Below are positions 43,068 through 52,192 of a stretch of 64,000 nt of DNA, one piece after another; positions within the stretch are counted from its first letter, which is position 1; every line of letters starts with the position of its first letter. Made by a program: the position numbers and the translations under genes. Source of the stretch: Pseudomonas sp. Irchel s3h14 (GTDB lineage: Bacteria > Pseudomonadota > Gammaproteobacteria > Pseudomonadales > Pseudomonadaceae); assembly GCF_900187425.1 (NCBI RefSeq), contig NZ_FYDJ01000006.1, positions 124,001 through 188,000 on the forward strand, in the 5' to 3' direction. A model generated the notes under the pieces. That model was not told where the DNA came from. It worked only from the letters and a program-made list of their open reading frames with translations, and did not search any database.

Positions 43068-43859
43068 TCACCGGTGCGTGGCAATCCAGATCAACAATCC
43101 CGCCTGAAACACCGCAAACGCCACCAGACAGGTAATGGTAAAACGCAGTCCGGCGTCTTCGCGCTTGTACTTGCTGACTTTTTCTTCGTGTTTCTTGAGT
43201 TTGACTTCCTGCTCGGCGAGATTTTGCTCGGCTTGCTGGAGCATCTGCGCCGCCTCAAGAATTTCCACGACCTGAAGTTTTTCCGTACTCCAGTCACCCA
43301 ACAGGTCGCCGACCTGCACTTCTTTGACGCTGCCCTTCAAATGCTGGGCGTCGGCGTAGATCACATCAAAACCATGCATCCGCAAAAAGTGATCGCGGCG
43401 CAGGCGAGTGTCTTCGTTCAGCGCATCCTTGTTGTTCAGGTCTGTGCCGTCGACGGTGTAGCCGGGCCATCTCTTTTTCGCCCAGGTAATGCCCTGAGCG
43501 GCCATGAAGCGACCGATGCCACGGTTCATCGGTTCGATCTGCAAACCGCTGTCAGGTCCGAAATGCACGCGCTTGGTGGCGTGATCGACCCACACGTCCA
43601 GATGATTCTGTTCCTTGCGCACGCGCTGGCCGGGCAGCGCAATGCTCATGCGCATCAGGCTGTGTTCCTTGTTGTTGCGCTCGGCGTAACCGAACTCAAC
43701 AAAGCGCAGCGGCCGTCCACCGGTGTTGCGGTCGGTTTGCAATGGCGCCAGACGGAGCATCTTGTGGTGCTCGGCGTGGACGTCCGCCCACGGCAGCTCG
43801 ACCACTGGTGGTGTGTCTTTTTCAGCGGTGGTGTCGGGTGAAGTCTGGGTATCAGTCAT
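43068..43859 (-). CDS. Hypothetical protein with C-terminal coiled coil and membrane anchor
   Basis: The 263-aa protein is not one I can name. Residues 20-165 form a soluble region with LPWADVHAEHHKMLRLAPLQTDRNTGGRPLRF and GQRVRKEQNHLDVWVDHATKRVHFGPDSGLQIEPMNRGIGRFMAAQGITWAKKRWPGYTVDG, resembling a nuclease/GNAT-like acceptor fold without clear catalytic residues. A coiled coil (about 195-237, QQAEQNLAEQEVKLKKHEEKV) leads to a single membrane segment, FTITCLVAFAVFQAGLLIWIA, at the end. This predicts a tail-anchored inner-membrane protein facing the cytoplasm. Confidence 0.7.
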   Translation of the reverse strand: MTDTQTSPDTTAEKDTPPVVELPWADVHAEHHKMLRLAPLQTDRNTGGRPLRFVEFGYAERNNKEHSLMRMSIALPGQRVRKEQNHLDVWVDHATKRVHFGPDSGLQIEPMNRGIGRFMAAQGITWAKKRWPGYTVDGTDLNNKDALNEDTRLRRDHFLRMHGFDVIYADAQHLKGSVKEVQVGDLLGDWSTEKLQVVEILEAAQMLQQAEQNLAEQEVKLKKHEEKVSKYKREDAGLRFTITCLVAFAVFQAGLLIWIATHR

Positions 43860-43951
43860 AACGGCGAGATCCTGTCCAAGCTCTGCTTGCCGCCAGTCAT
43901 AGCGCTGGCGACAAAGGCTTATCGGCCGTTTTTTTCAGTACTGGAGGGTTA

Positions 43952-44217
43952 GGGGGCGTTCTAAACTAGTTTTCACGCCGCGCCGGGCCTGCTGTTGTGC
44001 AGGGCAAGGCGCGAGAAGCGTGGTTTGGTCATTCCAAATAAGCTTCGAGCAACGCAGCCCTGCACAACAGCAGGCCCGGCCCTTCGGGTTGTGCCTTAAA
44101 GCGGGCCAGGCTGCGTTGCAGGCCTTGGAAAGGGAACAACCATTACCAGCGGCCTGCGCCTTGCTTGGCCCGCTTTAAGGCGACAACGCGGCGTGAAAAC
44201 TAGTTGAGAGCGCCCCC
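43952..44217. repeat. 266-bp three-stem inverted-repeat element (MITE-like)
   Basis: Outer arms 43952-43982 and 44187-44217 pair at 29 of 31 positions (GGGGGCG..ACTAGTTTTCACGCCGCG). Inside are two further hairpins: a perfect 23-base pair (43983-44005 with 44057-44079) and a perfect 15-base pair (44094-44108 with 44166-44180), the latter extended by GCAGGCC/GGCCTGC. The whole would fold as a four-way junction. No coding sequence. It occupies most of the 366-base gap at 43860-44225. Confidence 0.85.
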
Positions 44218-44225
44218 TACACCGC

Positions 44226-45179
44226 TTAACTGGTGCGAAGTCCGTCAATAAACCCGATGATTCGCGCGCCGAGTTCGGCCGCCAGCGGCAATTGCGGATC
44301 TTTGTAAGAGGCCAATTGCCGTTTTACATCGTTGGGCACGATGCGCATCACGTGGTTCATGCCTTCGATCAGCGCCAGTTCGGCGTCCGGTTTGGCGGCC
44401 TTCAACAGCCTGGCGTCACCGACGCCGACCTGGATGTCATTGCTGCCCTGGATGATCAGCGCCGGCATCTTCAACTTGGCGAACGCCGCCGCCGGGTCCT
44501 GGCGGAACAATGAAATCAGATACGGCTGCACGCTCGGGCGGAAAATCACCTGCAACTGCGGCGGAACGTTGTCGTCGGTGTGGCCAGCCTTGAGGCTGTC
44601 GAGCAGTTCATTGCTGCGCAACATCAGTGCTGGCGGCAGGCGATTGCTCAATTGTTGGCGCAGCACCTGATCGATCGGCCGGGCGCTGCCGGACATGGAA
44701 ATGACCGCGGCGGCGTCCAGGCTCGGCGCCGCGAGGCTGGCGATCAAGGCGCCTTCGCTGTGGCCCAGCAGGATCAGTTGGCCAAAGCGCGGATCGGTTT
44801 TGAGCTTCTGGCCCCAGGCCTCGGCGTCGGCCACGTAGGCTTCAACCGACAGATTGCGTTCATCCGGGGTCGCCGCAAGGCTCGCCGCCACGCCGCGTTT
44901 GTCATAGCGCACGCTGGCGATGTTGTGTTTGGCCAGTACCCAAGCGAGACGCTTGAGGCTGTCGTTGCGTCCGCCGTCGGAGTTGTTTCCGTCACGATCT
45001 GTAGGACCGGAGCCGGAAATGATCAGGACAACCGGTACCGGCGTGTCGGACTTGGGCAGCAATAACGAGCCGAAAAGCTCGCCGGTGCCGGTGTCCAACG
45101 TGATCGGGCGTTGCAGGACAGTGGCCTGTACAAAGCCGGTAAACAGGGTAAGGCTCAAGGCTATAACTCGCAGCATCAT
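44226..45179 (-). CDS. Exported alpha/beta hydrolase
   Basis: The 317-aa product has a signal peptide (MMLRVIALSLTLFTGFVQA) and an alpha/beta-hydrolase core: VVLIISGSGPTDRDGNN (oxyanion loop), ASVRYDKRGVAAS, and nucleophile elbow LLGHSEGALIAS. The acid is probably in IIQGSNDIQVGVGDARLL and the base in GMNHVMR. This matches the BAAT/serine-aminopeptidase-like family; the substrate is unknown. Starts at 45179 or 45176 are both possible. Divergent from aroC with about 130 bases between. Confidence 0.82.
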   Translation of the reverse strand: MMLRVIALSLTLFTGFVQATVLQRPITLDTGTGELFGSLLLPKSDTPVPVVLIISGSGPTDRDGNNSDGGRNDSLKRLAWVLAKHNIASVRYDKRGVAASLAATPDERNLSVEAYVADAEAWGQKLKTDPRFGQLILLGHSEGALIASLAAPSLDAAAVISMSGSARPIDQVLRQQLSNRLPPALMLRSNELLDSLKAGHTDDNVPPQLQVIFRPSVQPYLISLFRQDPAAAFAKLKMPALIIQGSNDIQVGVGDARLLKAAKPDAELALIEGMNHVMRIVPNDVKRQLASYKDPQLPLAAELGARIIGFIDGLRTS

Positions 45180-45307
45180 CACGCCATCATGAACAAGATG
45201 CCGGTTGGACTCGCAGGCACCCATAAGGTTCGAGGATGAACTAGTTGGGTAGCCTGCGTATACTGGCGCGCATTACGTATTTGGTTCGAATTCACGGAGC
45301 GTCCTGC

Positions 45308-46399
45308 ATGTCCGGCAATACCTACGGCAAGCTGTTCACTGTCACCACCGCGGGCGAAAGCCATGGTCCGGCGTTGGTCGCCATTGTCGATGGCTGCCCG
45401 CCGGGCCTGGAGATCTCTCTGGAGGATCTGCAGCGTGACCTGGACCGCCGCAAACCCGGCACCAGCCGCCACACCACCCAGCGCCAGGAAGCCGACGAAG
45501 TCGAAATCCTCTCCGGCGTGTTCGAAGGGCGCACCACCGGTTGCTCCATCGGCCTGTTGATTCGCAACACCGACCAGAAGTCCAAGGATTACTCGGCGAT
45601 CAAGGACCTGTTCCGCCCGGCCCACGCCGACTACACCTATCACCACAAATACGGCGAGCGCGATTACCGCGGCGGCGGTCGCAGCTCGGCCCGTGAAACG
45701 GCCATGCGCGTGGCCGCCGGTGCGATTGCGAAAAAATACCTGGCCACTCAGGGCATCGTCATTCGTGGCTACATGAGCCAACTCGGCCCGATCGAAATCC
45801 CGTTCAAGACTTGGGATTCGGTAGAAGAGAACGCTTTCTTCAGCCCTGATCCGGACAAGGTCCCGGAGCTGGAGGCCTACATGGACCAGTTGCGTCGCGA
45901 TCAGGATTCGGTTGGCGCGAAGATCACCGTAGTCGCTGAAGGCGTAATGCCGGGCCTCGGCGAGCCGATCTTCGACCGTCTCGATGCCGAACTCGCTCAC
46001 GCGCTGATGAGCATCAACGCAGTCAAAGGCGTGGAAATCGGTGCCGGTTTCGCCAGCGTTGCCCAGCGCGGCACCGGACACCGCGATGAAATGACCCCGC
46101 AAGGTTTCCTCAGCAACAACGCGGGCGGCATTTTGGGTGGCATTTCGTCGGGTCAGCCGATCGTCGCGCACCTGGCGCTCAAGCCAACCTCGAGCATCAC
46201 CACGCCGGGCCGTTCCATCGACATCCATGGCAACCCGGTGGAAGTCGTCACCAAGGGTCGCCATGACCCGTGCGTCGGCATCCGCGCCACACCGATTGCC
46301 GAAGCGATGATGGCTATCGTGCTGATGGATCACCTGTTGCGTCACCGCGGGCAGAACCTGGACGTGCGCGTGAGCACGCCGGTGCTGGGTCAGCTTTAA
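45308..46399 (+). CDS. aroC: Chorismate synthase
   Basis: Last step of the shikimate pathway: 1,4-elimination of phosphate from EPSP to chorismate, using reduced FMN. The 363-aa protein has all three signatures: [19 protein letters not shown], the [26 protein letters not shown] block, and [25 protein letters not shown]. The start at 45308 follows GGAGCG and gives the normal N-terminus. The MFS transporter starts 29 bases after the stop, so a joint transcript is likely. Confidence 0.98.
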   Translation: MSGNTYGKLFTVTTAGESHGPALVAIVDGCPPGLEISLEDLQRDLDRRKPGTSRHTTQRQEADEVEILSGVFEGRTTGCSIGLLIRNTDQKSKDYSAIKDLFRPAHADYTYHHKYGERDYRGGGRSSARETAMRVAAGAIAKKYLATQGIVIRGYMSQLGPIEIPFKTWDSVEENAFFSPDPDKVPELEAYMDQLRRDQDSVGAKITVVAEGVMPGLGEPIFDRLDAELAHALMSINAVKGVEIGAGFASVAQRGTGHRDEMTPQGFLSNNAGGILGGISSGQPIVAHLALKPTSSITTPGRSIDIHGNPVEVVTKGRHDPCVGIRATPIAEAMMAIVLMDHLLRHRGQNLDVRVSTPVLGQL

Positions 46400-46413
46400 T
46401 GGCTGACCTCAAA

Positions 46414-46441
46414 GCCGCTGTTGTCAGATGACAACAGCGGC
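46414..46441 (+). promoter_or_regulatory. Perfect hairpin spanning the MFS start codon
   Basis: GCCGCTGTTGTCA (46414-46426) and TGACAACAGCGGC (46429-46441) are perfect 13-base complements with two bases between. The ATG (46428-46430) lies at the loop. No T-run follows, so it is not a standard terminator; in mRNA it would occlude the start. Confidence 0.6.
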
Positions 46442-47579
46442 GCTCCCGTACTGGCGGCTCTCCAGTTTCTATCTGTTCTATTTCGCCTTGCTCGGTTCGA
46501 CAGCGCCGTTTCTGGCGCTGTACTTCGATCACTTGGGCTTTTCCAGCGCGCGCATCGGCGAGCTGGTGGCGATCCCGATGCTGATGCGCTGCGTGGCGCC
46601 GAATATCTGGGGCTGGCTCGGTGATTACACCGGCCGACGCCTGGCCATCGTGCGCTTCGGTGCGGTCTGCACGCTGCTGACGTTTTCGCTGATCTTCGTC
46701 AGCAAGACCTATGCCTGGCTGGCGATGGTCATGGCCTTGCACGCGTTCTTCTGGCACGCGGTGTTGCCGCAGTTCGAAGTCATCACGTTGGCGCACTTGC
46801 AGGGCCAGACTAACCGCTACAGCCAGATCCGCCTGTGGGGTTCCATCGGTTTTATCATCACTGTGGTCGCGCTTGGCCGGCTGTTCGAATGGTTGAGCCT
46901 GGATATCTATCCGGTGGCGCTGGTGCTGATTATGGCCGGAATCGTGCTCAGCAGTTTGTGGGTGCCGAACGCCCAACCGGCTCAGGGCAATCGAATTGCG
47001 GGAGATGGGTTTCTCAAGCAATTGCGCAATCCCGGGGTGTTGGCGTTTTACGGTTGCGTGGCGCTGATGCAGATGAGCCACGGTCCTTATTACACCTTTC
47101 TGACCTTGCACCTGGAACGACTCGGGTACAGCCGTGGACTGATCGGCGTGCTCTGGGCGGTCGGTGTGGTCGCCGAAGTCTTGATGTTTCTGGCCATGAG
47201 CAAGATCCTCGCGCGTTTCTCCGTACGTCGGGTGTTGTTGGCGAGCTTTCTGCTGGCAGCGTTGCGTTGGTTGTTGCTCGGTTCGTTTGCTGAATTCCTT
47301 TGGGTGCTGTTGTTTGCCCAGGTGCTGCACGCGGCGACATTCGGCAGCTTTCACGCGGCTGCCATCCAGTTCGTGCAACGTAGCTTCGGCGCGCGCCAAC
47401 AAGGGCAGGGCCAGGCGTTGTACGCCGCACTGGCCGGCACCGGCGGCGCACTGGGCGCGTTGTATTCCGGCTACAGCTGGAATGCCCTTGGCCCCGCATT
47501 GACCTTTAGTATTGCCAGCCTCGCAGCCTTCGCGGCAGCCGTTATCATTGCCACACGTATGCAAGAGGACAGGCCATGA
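46428..47579 (+). CDS. Major facilitator superfamily transporter (HcaT/MFS_1-like)
   Basis: The 383-aa inner-membrane protein has about 12 hydrophobic helices, with PYWRLSSFYLFYFALLGSTAPFLALYFDHLGFSSARIGEL at the start and the MFS loop WGWLGDYTGRRLAIVRFG. It resembles the 3-phenylpropionate/nucleoside-type MFS_1_like subgroup; the substrate is unknown. There is no good ribosome-binding site, and the start codon sits inside a perfect hairpin. The stop overlaps the mtnB start (ATGA), so it is co-translated with methionine-salvage genes, which could mean it carries a related thioether compound. Confidence 0.85.
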   Translation: MTTAALPYWRLSSFYLFYFALLGSTAPFLALYFDHLGFSSARIGELVAIPMLMRCVAPNIWGWLGDYTGRRLAIVRFGAVCTLLTFSLIFVSKTYAWLAMVMALHAFFWHAVLPQFEVITLAHLQGQTNRYSQIRLWGSIGFIITVVALGRLFEWLSLDIYPVALVLIMAGIVLSSLWVPNAQPAQGNRIAGDGFLKQLRNPGVLAFYGCVALMQMSHGPYYTFLTLHLERLGYSRGLIGVLWAVGVVAEVLMFLAMSKILARFSVRRVLLASFLLAALRWLLLGSFAEFLWVLLFAQVLHAATFGSFHAAAIQFVQRSFGARQQGQGQALYAALAGTGGALGALYSGYSWNALGPALTFSIASLAAFAAAVIIATRMQEDRP

Positions 47580-48202
47580 GCCTTACCCGTGAGCACCTCG
47601 CCCAGGAAATCATCGATGCCGGGCGTTTTCTCTATGGCCGCGGTTGGTCGCCGGCCACCAGCAGCAACTACTCGACGCGCCTGTCGCCGACTGAAGCGCT
47701 GCTGACGGTGTCCGGCAAGCACAAAGGCCAACTCGGCGTCGACGATGTGCTAGCCACCGATCTGTCCGGCAACAGCCTGGAACCGGGCAAAAAACCGTCC
47801 GCCGAAACCCTGCTGCACACCCAGCTCTACCGCTGGCGCCCGGAGATCGGCGCGGTGCTGCACACGCATTCGGTGAACGCCACGGTGCTGTCGCGCCTGA
47901 CGCCGCAAGACTTCATCGAGTTCGAAGACTACGAACTGCAAAAAGCCTTCAGTGGTGTGTCCACCCACGAATCCCGGGTGCGTGTGCCGATTTTCGACAA
48001 CGATCAAGACATTGCGCGCCTCGCCGCCAAGGTGCAGCCTTGGCTCCAGGCCCATCCCGATTGCGTCGGCTACCTGATCCGCGGCCACGGTCTCTACACC
48101 TGGGGCGCACGCATGAGCGATGCGCTGCGGCAGATCGAGGCCTTTGAATTTTTGTTCGAGTGCGAGTTGAAGATGCGCTCACTCTTGAACCGCCAAGCAT
48201 GA
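47576..48202 (+). CDS. mtnB: Methylthioribulose-1-phosphate dehydratase
   Basis: Dehydrates 5-methylthioribulose 1-phosphate in the methionine salvage pathway. The 208-aa protein is a zinc-dependent class II aldolase-type enzyme: RGWSPATSSNYSTRL (phosphate loop), VLHTHSVNATVLSRL (zinc HxH) and YLIRGHGLYTWGARMSDALRQIEAFEFLFECE (third His). It overlaps the MFS gene by four bases and is followed by mtnD after 20 bases. The substrate feeds MtnC and MtnD in the same operon. Confidence 0.96.
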   Translation: MSLTREHLAQEIIDAGRFLYGRGWSPATSSNYSTRLSPTEALLTVSGKHKGQLGVDDVLATDLSGNSLEPGKKPSAETLLHTQLYRWRPEIGAVLHTHSVNATVLSRLTPQDFIEFEDYELQKAFSGVSTHESRVRVPIFDNDQDIARLAAKVQPWLQAHPDCVGYLIRGHGLYTWGARMSDALRQIEAFEFLFECELKMRSLLNRQA

Positions 48203-48222
48203 ACCGTTAAGGAGTTGCCCTG

Positions 48223-48768
48223 ATGAGCAGCCTGTCCGTTTACCACGTCTCAAGCCCTGATTTGCCAAACAAGGTGCTGACGCATTTCGAAGACATCGCC
48301 TCGACCCTGGCCGAGCAGGGCGTGCGTTTCGACCGCTGGCATGCCGCGGCGAAAATCCAGCCCGGCGCCAGTCAGGAAGAAGTGATCGCCGCGTATCAGG
48401 AGCAAATCGACAAGCTGATGACCGAACGTGGTTACATCACCGTCGATGTGATCAGCCTGAACAGCGATCACCCGCAAAAAGCCGAATTGCGCGCCAAGTT
48501 TCTCGGCGAACATCGCCATGGCGAAGACGAAGTACGATTTTTCGTCGCCGGCCGTGGCTTGTTCACCCTGCACATCGACGATTACGTCTACGCGGTGCTC
48601 TGCGAGAAAAACGACCTGATCTCGGTACCGGCCGGCACCCCGCACTGGTTCGACATGGGCGAGCATCCGCATTTCGTCGCGATCCGCCTGTTCAACAACT
48701 CTGAAGGCTGGGTGGCCAATTTCACCGGCGACGACATCGCCAGTCGCTTCCCGCGTCTTGAGGACTGA
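48223..48768 (+). CDS. mtnD: Acireductone dioxygenase
   Basis: Oxidises 1,2-dihydroxy-3-keto-5-methylthiopentene to formate and the 2-keto acid precursor of methionine (iron form). The 181-aa cupin has the metal ligands in [13 protein letters not shown] (His97, His99, Glu103) and His141 in [10 protein letters not shown] strong AAGGAG site precedes the start. It lies between mtnB and mtnC, four bases before the latter. Confidence 0.97.
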   Translation: MSSLSVYHVSSPDLPNKVLTHFEDIASTLAEQGVRFDRWHAAAKIQPGASQEEVIAAYQEQIDKLMTERGYITVDVISLNSDHPQKAELRAKFLGEHRHGEDEVRFFVAGRGLFTLHIDDYVYAVLCEKNDLISVPAGTPHWFDMGEHPHFVAIRLFNNSEGWVANFTGDDIASRFPRLED

Positions 48769-48772
48769 GGCG

Positions 48773-49456
48773 ATGCCGATCAAAGCGATTCTCACCGACA
48801 TCGAAGGCACTACGAGCGCGGTGAGTTTTGTGTTCGACGTGCTGTTTCCCTACGCGGCCAAACACTTGCCGGATTTTGTTCGCCATAACGCCGCGCGTGC
48901 GGATGTTGCCGAGCAACTGGACGCCGTTCGCCGGGATACCAACGAGCCGAACGCCGACGTCGAGCGGGTGATCGACATTCTTCTGCAATGGATCGCCGAA
49001 GACCGCAAAGCCACGCCGCTAAAAGCGTTGCAAGGCATGGTCTGGGAGCAGGGTTATCAGGCCGGAGAGTTGAAAGGCCACGTTTACCCGGACGCCGTTG
49101 AAGCGCTCAAACGCTGGCATCAGGACGGCTTCAAACTGTTTGTTTATTCTTCGGGATCGATTCAGGCGCAAAGGCTGATCTTCGGTTGCTCGGAGGCGGG
49201 TGATTTGTCGCCGCTGCTCAGCGGCTATTTCGACACCACCTCGGGGCCCAAGCGTGAAGCGCAGTCCTACGAGCGCATTACCCAGGCCATTGGCCTGGAC
49301 GCTTCGCAGATCCTGTTTCTGTCCGACATCGTCGAGGAACTGGACGCGGCGCGCACGGCGGGAATGGCGACGTGCGGGCTGGCCCGTGACGGCGGGGAGC
49401 TGGCGGGGCATGTGACCGTCGACAGTTTTGCGCGGATCAACCCTTCTACCCTGTAA
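48773..49456 (+). CDS. mtnC: Enolase-phosphatase E1
   Basis: HAD-superfamily enzyme that enolises and dephosphorylates 2,3-diketo-5-methylthiopentyl-1-phosphate to acireductone, the MtnD substrate. The 227-aa product has the HAD motifs [22 protein letters not shown] (nucleophile Asp9, Glu11), [21 protein letters not shown] and [13 protein letters not shown]. The ATG at 48773 follows GAGG and is preferred to an earlier in-frame ATG. It closes the aroC-MFS-mtnBDC run. Confidence 0.96.
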   Translation: MPIKAILTDIEGTTSAVSFVFDVLFPYAAKHLPDFVRHNAARADVAEQLDAVRRDTNEPNADVERVIDILLQWIAEDRKATPLKALQGMVWEQGYQAGELKGHVYPDAVEALKRWHQDGFKLFVYSSGSIQAQRLIFGCSEAGDLSPLLSGYFDTTSGPKREAQSYERITQAIGLDASQILFLSDIVEELDAARTAGMATCGLARDGGELAGHVTVDSFARINPSTL

Positions 49457-49473
49457 CCACATAACTCACATAA

Positions 49474-49569
49474 CCTGTAGGAGCCGAGCTTGCTCGCGAT
49501 GGCGGTGTATCAGGCGACATTAGTGCTGACTGACACGCCGCCATCGCGAGCAAGCTCGGCTCCTACAGG
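49474..49569. repeat. REPIN
   Basis: Inverted REP units CCTGTAGGAGCCGAGCTTGC and complement, with inner GGCGGTG-type arms, between mtnC and the converging DUF3509 gene. Confidence 0.9.
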
Positions 49570-49619
49570 CCGTGAAGCGAAAGCTCTCACGGCCTGTTTG
49601 TTTACAGCTCTGGAACGGT

Positions 49620-49898
49620 TTAAACCGAGTGATACGTCGGCAGGGCAAACCGCTGCTGGCTTTGCAGCATGGAAATCTGCGGCAGTTCGCTTGCCTGTTC
49701 GGCGATGTCACGGCGAATGGCACTGATCACCCAGGACAGCTGATCGCCAGCATGCAATTGCTGGTAGGAAATCGAGCGTTTGAAGACTTTGCCGTCGGTG
49801 CTGCTCAAGGTCAGCAGAATGCCGCCGTCAGGACGTGGCTGGGTGGTCACTTCGAAGTTGGAGAACAGGGACGAAAATTTTTCTTGGATCAGGTTCAT
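49620..49898 (-). CDS. DUF3509-family protein
   Basis: A 92-aa soluble protein beginning MNLIQEKFSSLFSNFEVTTQPRPDGGILLTLSS, which matches the Pseudomonas-specific DUF3509 family; no function is established. It has a predicted beta-rich first half (KVFKRSISYQQL) and a helical second half (LSWVISAIRRDIAEQASELP). The ATG at 49898 with GGAG upstream is preferred over the longer frame. Divergent from the acyl-CoA synthetase, 344 bases away. Confidence 0.8.
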   Translation of the reverse strand: MNLIQEKFSSLFSNFEVTTQPRPDGGILLTLSSTDGKVFKRSISYQQLHAGDQLSWVISAIRRDIAEQASELPQISMLQSQQRFALPTYHSV

Positions 49899-50242
49899 GT
49901 CTATCAGCTCCGTTAGCTCTTGAATGGCAAGCATGCAGAGGTAGTTGCAGTGATTGTGCCAGCACCTGATTTTTTAAAAATCGTTATAAATCAATAAGTT
50001 GATCTTTCAGTGATTTTTCGCTTTCGTGCAATCTGCATGAATGGCCATCGTGCATCCTGCATTTTGCGTGGTCGACGTCGATTCGATGGAACCATTTGCC
50101 CGGCGCAGGCTCACGATTTCGAATACCGCAGCCGTGGATACAAATCATTTCAAAAACCGCGTGTACAGCTCAGGAACCGCTGACGTATTTTCGGCCTCAA
50201 TCAACGCCGCCCGAACAATAAAAAGATCGACCGGGAGCAACC
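49899..50242. other. Gene-free divergent promoter region
   Basis: Contains an AT-rich stretch at about 49965-50015 suited to a promoter, and TGCATGAATGGCC / ATCGTGCATCCTGCAT repeats of no clear meaning at 50032-50062. I see no gene, hairpin or confident operator here. Confidence 0.5.
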
Positions 50243-52081
50243 ATGAGCCGCACGCCGAACGACACGATTACCTGGGGCATGATGCTCCGCAAGCTGCCTT
50301 CCATTGCCAAAGCCATTCCTCGCGTGGTGAAGGGCATGAAAGCCGCCAACGTCAAGGACCCGACCCAACCGTGCGGCCTGGGCTGGAGCTTCGAACAAGC
50401 GACGTTGCGCAATCCCGATGGCCCGGCATTGCTGCAGGGTGAAGTGGCGCTGACTTATTTTCAGGTCAACCAATGGGCCAATCGCATTGCCCATCACCTG
50501 ATTGCCCAAGGCATCCGCAAGGGCGACGTGGTGGCGGTCTTTATCGAGAATCGCCCGGAACTGCTGGTGACGATTCTGGCGGTGGCCAAGGTCGGCGCGA
50601 TCAGTGCCTTGCTCAATACGTCGCAGACCCGCGATACCCTGGCCCACAGCCTGAACCTGGTGGCACCCGCGGCGATCATTGTCGGAGAAGAGCTGGTCCC
50701 GGCGTTTTCGGCGGTCCGCGAACGGGTGTCGATCGAGGCGGCGCGCACCTGGTTCGTCGCTGATCGAGACACCTTCAGCCATCCGGGTATTGCGCCCGAC
50801 GGGTTCATCAACCTGATGACCGCCAGTGCTGACAGCTCCGGCGCTAACCCCGTCAGCAGTCAGCAGGTTTTTTTCGACGACCCTTGTTTCTATATCTACA
50901 CCTCGGGCACCACTGGCTTACCCAAGGCCGGGGTGTTCAAACACGGCCGCTGGATGCGTAGCTCCGCAAGCTTCGGGCTGATCGCCTTGGATATGCGTCC
51001 GGAGGATGTCGTCTATTGCACCTTGCCGCTCTATCACGCCACCGGGCTGTGCGTGTGCTGGGGCTCGGCGATCAGTGGCGCCTCGGGCTTCGCCATTCGC
51101 CGCAAGTTCAGCGCCAGTCAATTCTGGAACGACGTGCGCAAGTACCGCGCGACCACCCTCGGTTATGTCGGCGAATTGTGCCGCTACCTCGTGGATCAAC
51201 CGCCCAGCGCCGACGACAGCAAGCACAGCGTGACGAAGATGATCGGCAATGGCCTGCGCCCCGGCGCGTGGGGCGAGTTCAAGACGCGATTCGGGGTGAA
51301 CCACATCTGCGAGCTCTACGCCGCCAGCGACGGCAACATCGGTTTCACCAACATCCTCAACTTTGATAACACCGTCGGTTTTTCCCTGATGTCATGGGAG
51401 TTGGCCGCGTACGACCACGACAGCGGCGCGCCGATTCGGGATGCCCAGGGCTTCATGCGCAAAGTCGCCAAAGGCGAGCAGGGTTTGTTGCTGGCGAAGA
51501 TCGACGACAAGGCGCCGCTGGACGGCTACACCGATCCGCAGAAGACCGAAAAGGTTGTGCTGCACGACGTGTTCGAGAAGGGCGACCGTTACTTCAATAC
51601 CGGGGACCTGCTGCGCAACATCGGTTTCGGTCATGCGCAGTTTGTTGACCGTTTGGGTGATACCTTCCGCTGGAAGGGTGAAAACGTCTCGACCACCGAG
51701 GTCGAGAACATCCTTCTGCAACACCCGAATATTTCCGAAGCCGTGGCCTACGGCGTGGAAATCCGCAACACCAACGGGCGTGCGGGGATGGCGGCGATTA
51801 CGCCAGCCGAGTCCCTGGCGACCCTGGATTTCAGTGAGCTGCTGGCTTTCGCTCGTGAACAAATGCCCGCCTATGCGGTGCCCTTGTTCCTGCGAGTCAA
51901 AGTGAAAATGGAGACCACCGGCACCTTCAAATATCAGAAGACCCGCCTCAAGGACGAAGCCTTCGACCCCGGCAAAACCGGCGATGATCCGATCTACGCC
52001 TGGCTGCCGGGGACCCAGACTTACGTGCAGGTCACTCCGCAGTTGCTGGCGGATATTCACGGCGGCGCTTTTCGTTATTGA
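50243..52081 (+). CDS. Long-chain acyl-CoA synthetase (FATP/FadD6-like)
   Basis: Activates fatty acids to acyl-CoA using ATP. The 612-aa ANL-superfamily enzyme has the P-loop YIYTSGTTGLPKAG (about 217-230), the A5-like YAASDGNIGF, YFNTGDLLRNIG and DTFRWKGENVSTTEVENILLQHP motifs, and the C-terminal lysine in TGTFKYQKTRLKDEAF. The N-terminal helix and overall motif spacing resemble the very-long-chain/FATP branch rather than FadD. It stands alone, with good GGAG before the ATG. Chain-length specificity is inference. Confidence 0.88.
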   Translation: MSRTPNDTITWGMMLRKLPSIAKAIPRVVKGMKAANVKDPTQPCGLGWSFEQATLRNPDGPALLQGEVALTYFQVNQWANRIAHHLIAQGIRKGDVVAVFIENRPELLVTILAVAKVGAISALLNTSQTRDTLAHSLNLVAPAAIIVGEELVPAFSAVRERVSIEAARTWFVADRDTFSHPGIAPDGFINLMTASADSSGANPVSSQQVFFDDPCFYIYTSGTTGLPKAGVFKHGRWMRSSASFGLIALDMRPEDVVYCTLPLYHATGLCVCWGSAISGASGFAIRRKFSASQFWNDVRKYRATTLGYVGELCRYLVDQPPSADDSKHSVTKMIGNGLRPGAWGEFKTRFGVNHICELYAASDGNIGFTNILNFDNTVGFSLMSWELAAYDHDSGAPIRDAQGFMRKVAKGEQGLLLAKIDDKAPLDGYTDPQKTEKVVLHDVFEKGDRYFNTGDLLRNIGFGHAQFVDRLGDTFRWKGENVSTTEVENILLQHPNISEAVAYGVEIRNTNGRAGMAAITPAESLATLDFSELLAFAREQMPAYAVPLFLRVKVKMETTGTFKYQKTRLKDEAFDPGKTGDDPIYAWLPGTQTYVQVTPQLLADIHGGAFRY

Positions 52082-52192
52082 ATGCAGCGCTATTGAATGT
52101 GGCTATGGCCGTCCATGAGAAAAAAGAAGTGACAGCCTCGGGGCTGCTCGGGAAACTGTCGGCTTTGCGAATAACCGAACGTGGAGTGCCCA

